Below are positions 5,607 to 5,981 of a stretch of 5,981 nucleotides of DNA, piece after piece (positions within the stretch are counted from its first letter, which is position 1; each line of letters opens with the position of its first letter). Made by a program: the position numbers and the translations under genes. The notes under the pieces are model-generated. The model saw only the letters and a program-made list of their open reading frames with translations, searched no databases and was not told where the DNA came from. Origin of the DNA: Dehalococcoidia bacterium (lineage in GTDB: Bacteria; Chloroflexota; Dehalococcoidia; JAUSJJ01); assembly GCA_030647705.1 (NCBI GenBank), contig JAUSJJ010000303.1, positions 1-5,981 of the forward strand. Reading direction: 5' to 3'.

Positions 5607-5981
5607 GACAGCTACTCTCAGGTAACGAAGCCATTGCCCTGGGCGCTTACCACTCTGGCATCCGCGTTGCCAGCGCCTACCCGGGTACGCCCAGCACAGA
5701 GATTCTCGAGGCCCTGTCCCGGTTCGAAGACCTGTACGTGGAATGGTCTACCAATGAGAAAGTGGCCATGGAGGTCGGCCTCGGCGCCTCCATGGGTGGA
5801 GCGCGTGCTCTCGTGTCCATGAAGCACGTCGGACTGAACGTGGCCGCCGATGCCTTCTTCGGCGCCTCAGTGGTCGGCGTTCGAGGCGGCCTGGTGGTGC
5901 TTTCGGCGGACGATCCCGGGATGCACAGCTCCCAAAACGAGCAGGACAACAGGCACTACGCCCGTTTCGCCAAGGTCCCCA
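5603..5981 (+). CDS. iorA: Indolepyruvate:ferredoxin oxidoreductase alpha subunit IorA, N-terminal part, 3' end outside window
   Basis: The first 126 residues of IorA, the TPP-dependent subunit that with IorB converts aryl-pyruvates (indolepyruvate, phenylpyruvate, p-hydroxyphenylpyruvate) plus CoA to arylacetyl-CoA, CO2 and reduced ferredoxin; the enzyme is cytoplasmic and oxygen-sensitive. Recognisable segments are LLSGNEAIALGAYHSG (4-19), YPGTPSTEI (26-34), VEWSTNEKVA (46-55, E52 probably the conserved Glu that activates the TPP pyrimidine ring), MKHVGLNVAAD (73-83) and DDPGMHSSQNEQD (103-115), all characteristic of IorA rather than pyruvate or 2-oxoglutarate oxidoreductases. The C-terminal TPP-binding domain and the 4Fe-4S ferredoxin-like end are beyond the window. 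The TTG start overlaps the livF stop by 4 nt and has a good Shine-Dalgarno, so it is translated with the transporter. No nearer ATG or GTG would keep the conserved GNEA motif. Confidence 0.9.
   Translation, partial: MRQLLSGNEAIALGAYHSGIRVASAYPGTPSTEILEALSRFEDLYVEWSTNEKVAMEVGLGASMGGARALVSMKHVGLNVAADAFFGASVVGVRGGLVVLSADDPGMHSSQNEQDNRHYARFAKVP

Noticed and set aside
1..5981. CRISPR arrays, tRNA/rRNA genes, insertion sequences, phage or defence genes
   Set aside because: No regularly spaced repeats, no cloverleaf-like or rRNA segments, and no transposase or defence motifs were seen on either strand; the gene content is metabolic and transport.

Overview
The window reads as bacterial chromosome from an anaerobe. 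It is moderately GC-rich, and almost every gene is on the + strand and tightly packed. It holds one nearly complete branched-chain amino acid type (HAAT/Liv) ABC transporter operon. That operon runs without a break into the start of iorA, which encodes the alpha subunit of the oxygen-sensitive indolepyruvate:ferredoxin oxidoreductase. The solute-binding protein has a clear lipobox, which is more typical of monoderm lineages (Bacillota, Chloroflexota) than of proteobacteria, whose LivJ/LivK are free periplasmic proteins. ATA isoleucine codons are also frequent despite the high GC. Together these hint at a Chloroflexota (Dehalococcoidia-like) or Bacillota anaerobe, but no 16S rRNA or other phylogenetic marker is present, so this is an inference.

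Layout: (1) 2-337, C-terminal end of an MFS transporter resembling the oxalate/formate antiporter family, cut by the window edge. (2) 354-381, a short perfect hairpin. (3) 406-825, a PaaI-like hotdog-fold acyl-CoA thioesterase in which the usual HGG motif reads FGG. (4) 826-981, an intergenic region with a good extended -10 promoter and a leader that can fold. (5) 982-2142, a lipoprotein solute-binding protein. (6) 2146-2177, an intercistronic hairpin. (7) 2188-5606, the two permeases (livH, livM) and two ATPases (livG, livF), with 1-4 nt gaps or overlaps. (8) 5603-5981, the 5' end of iorA, starting at a TTG that overlaps the livF stop.

How they may work together: the binding lipoprotein captures a ligand outside the membrane, LivH/LivM form the channel, and LivG/LivF power import. 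IorA (with IorB, expected beyond the window) oxidatively decarboxylates aryl-pyruvates made by transamination of aromatic amino acids, giving arylacetyl-CoA and reduced ferredoxin. The translational coupling of livF to iorA suggests that this transporter feeds aromatic amino-acid or aryl-keto-acid fermentation rather than generic Leu/Ile/Val uptake. The upstream PaaI-like thioesterase could release arylacetates from their CoA esters, but it lies ahead of a separate promoter and may be unrelated.

Nothing here is a wholly new system. The points most worth a second look are the liv-iorA coupling, the atypical ligand-pocket residues of the binding protein, the FGG thioesterase, the LivF insertion, and the two RNA structures flanking the binding-protein gene.
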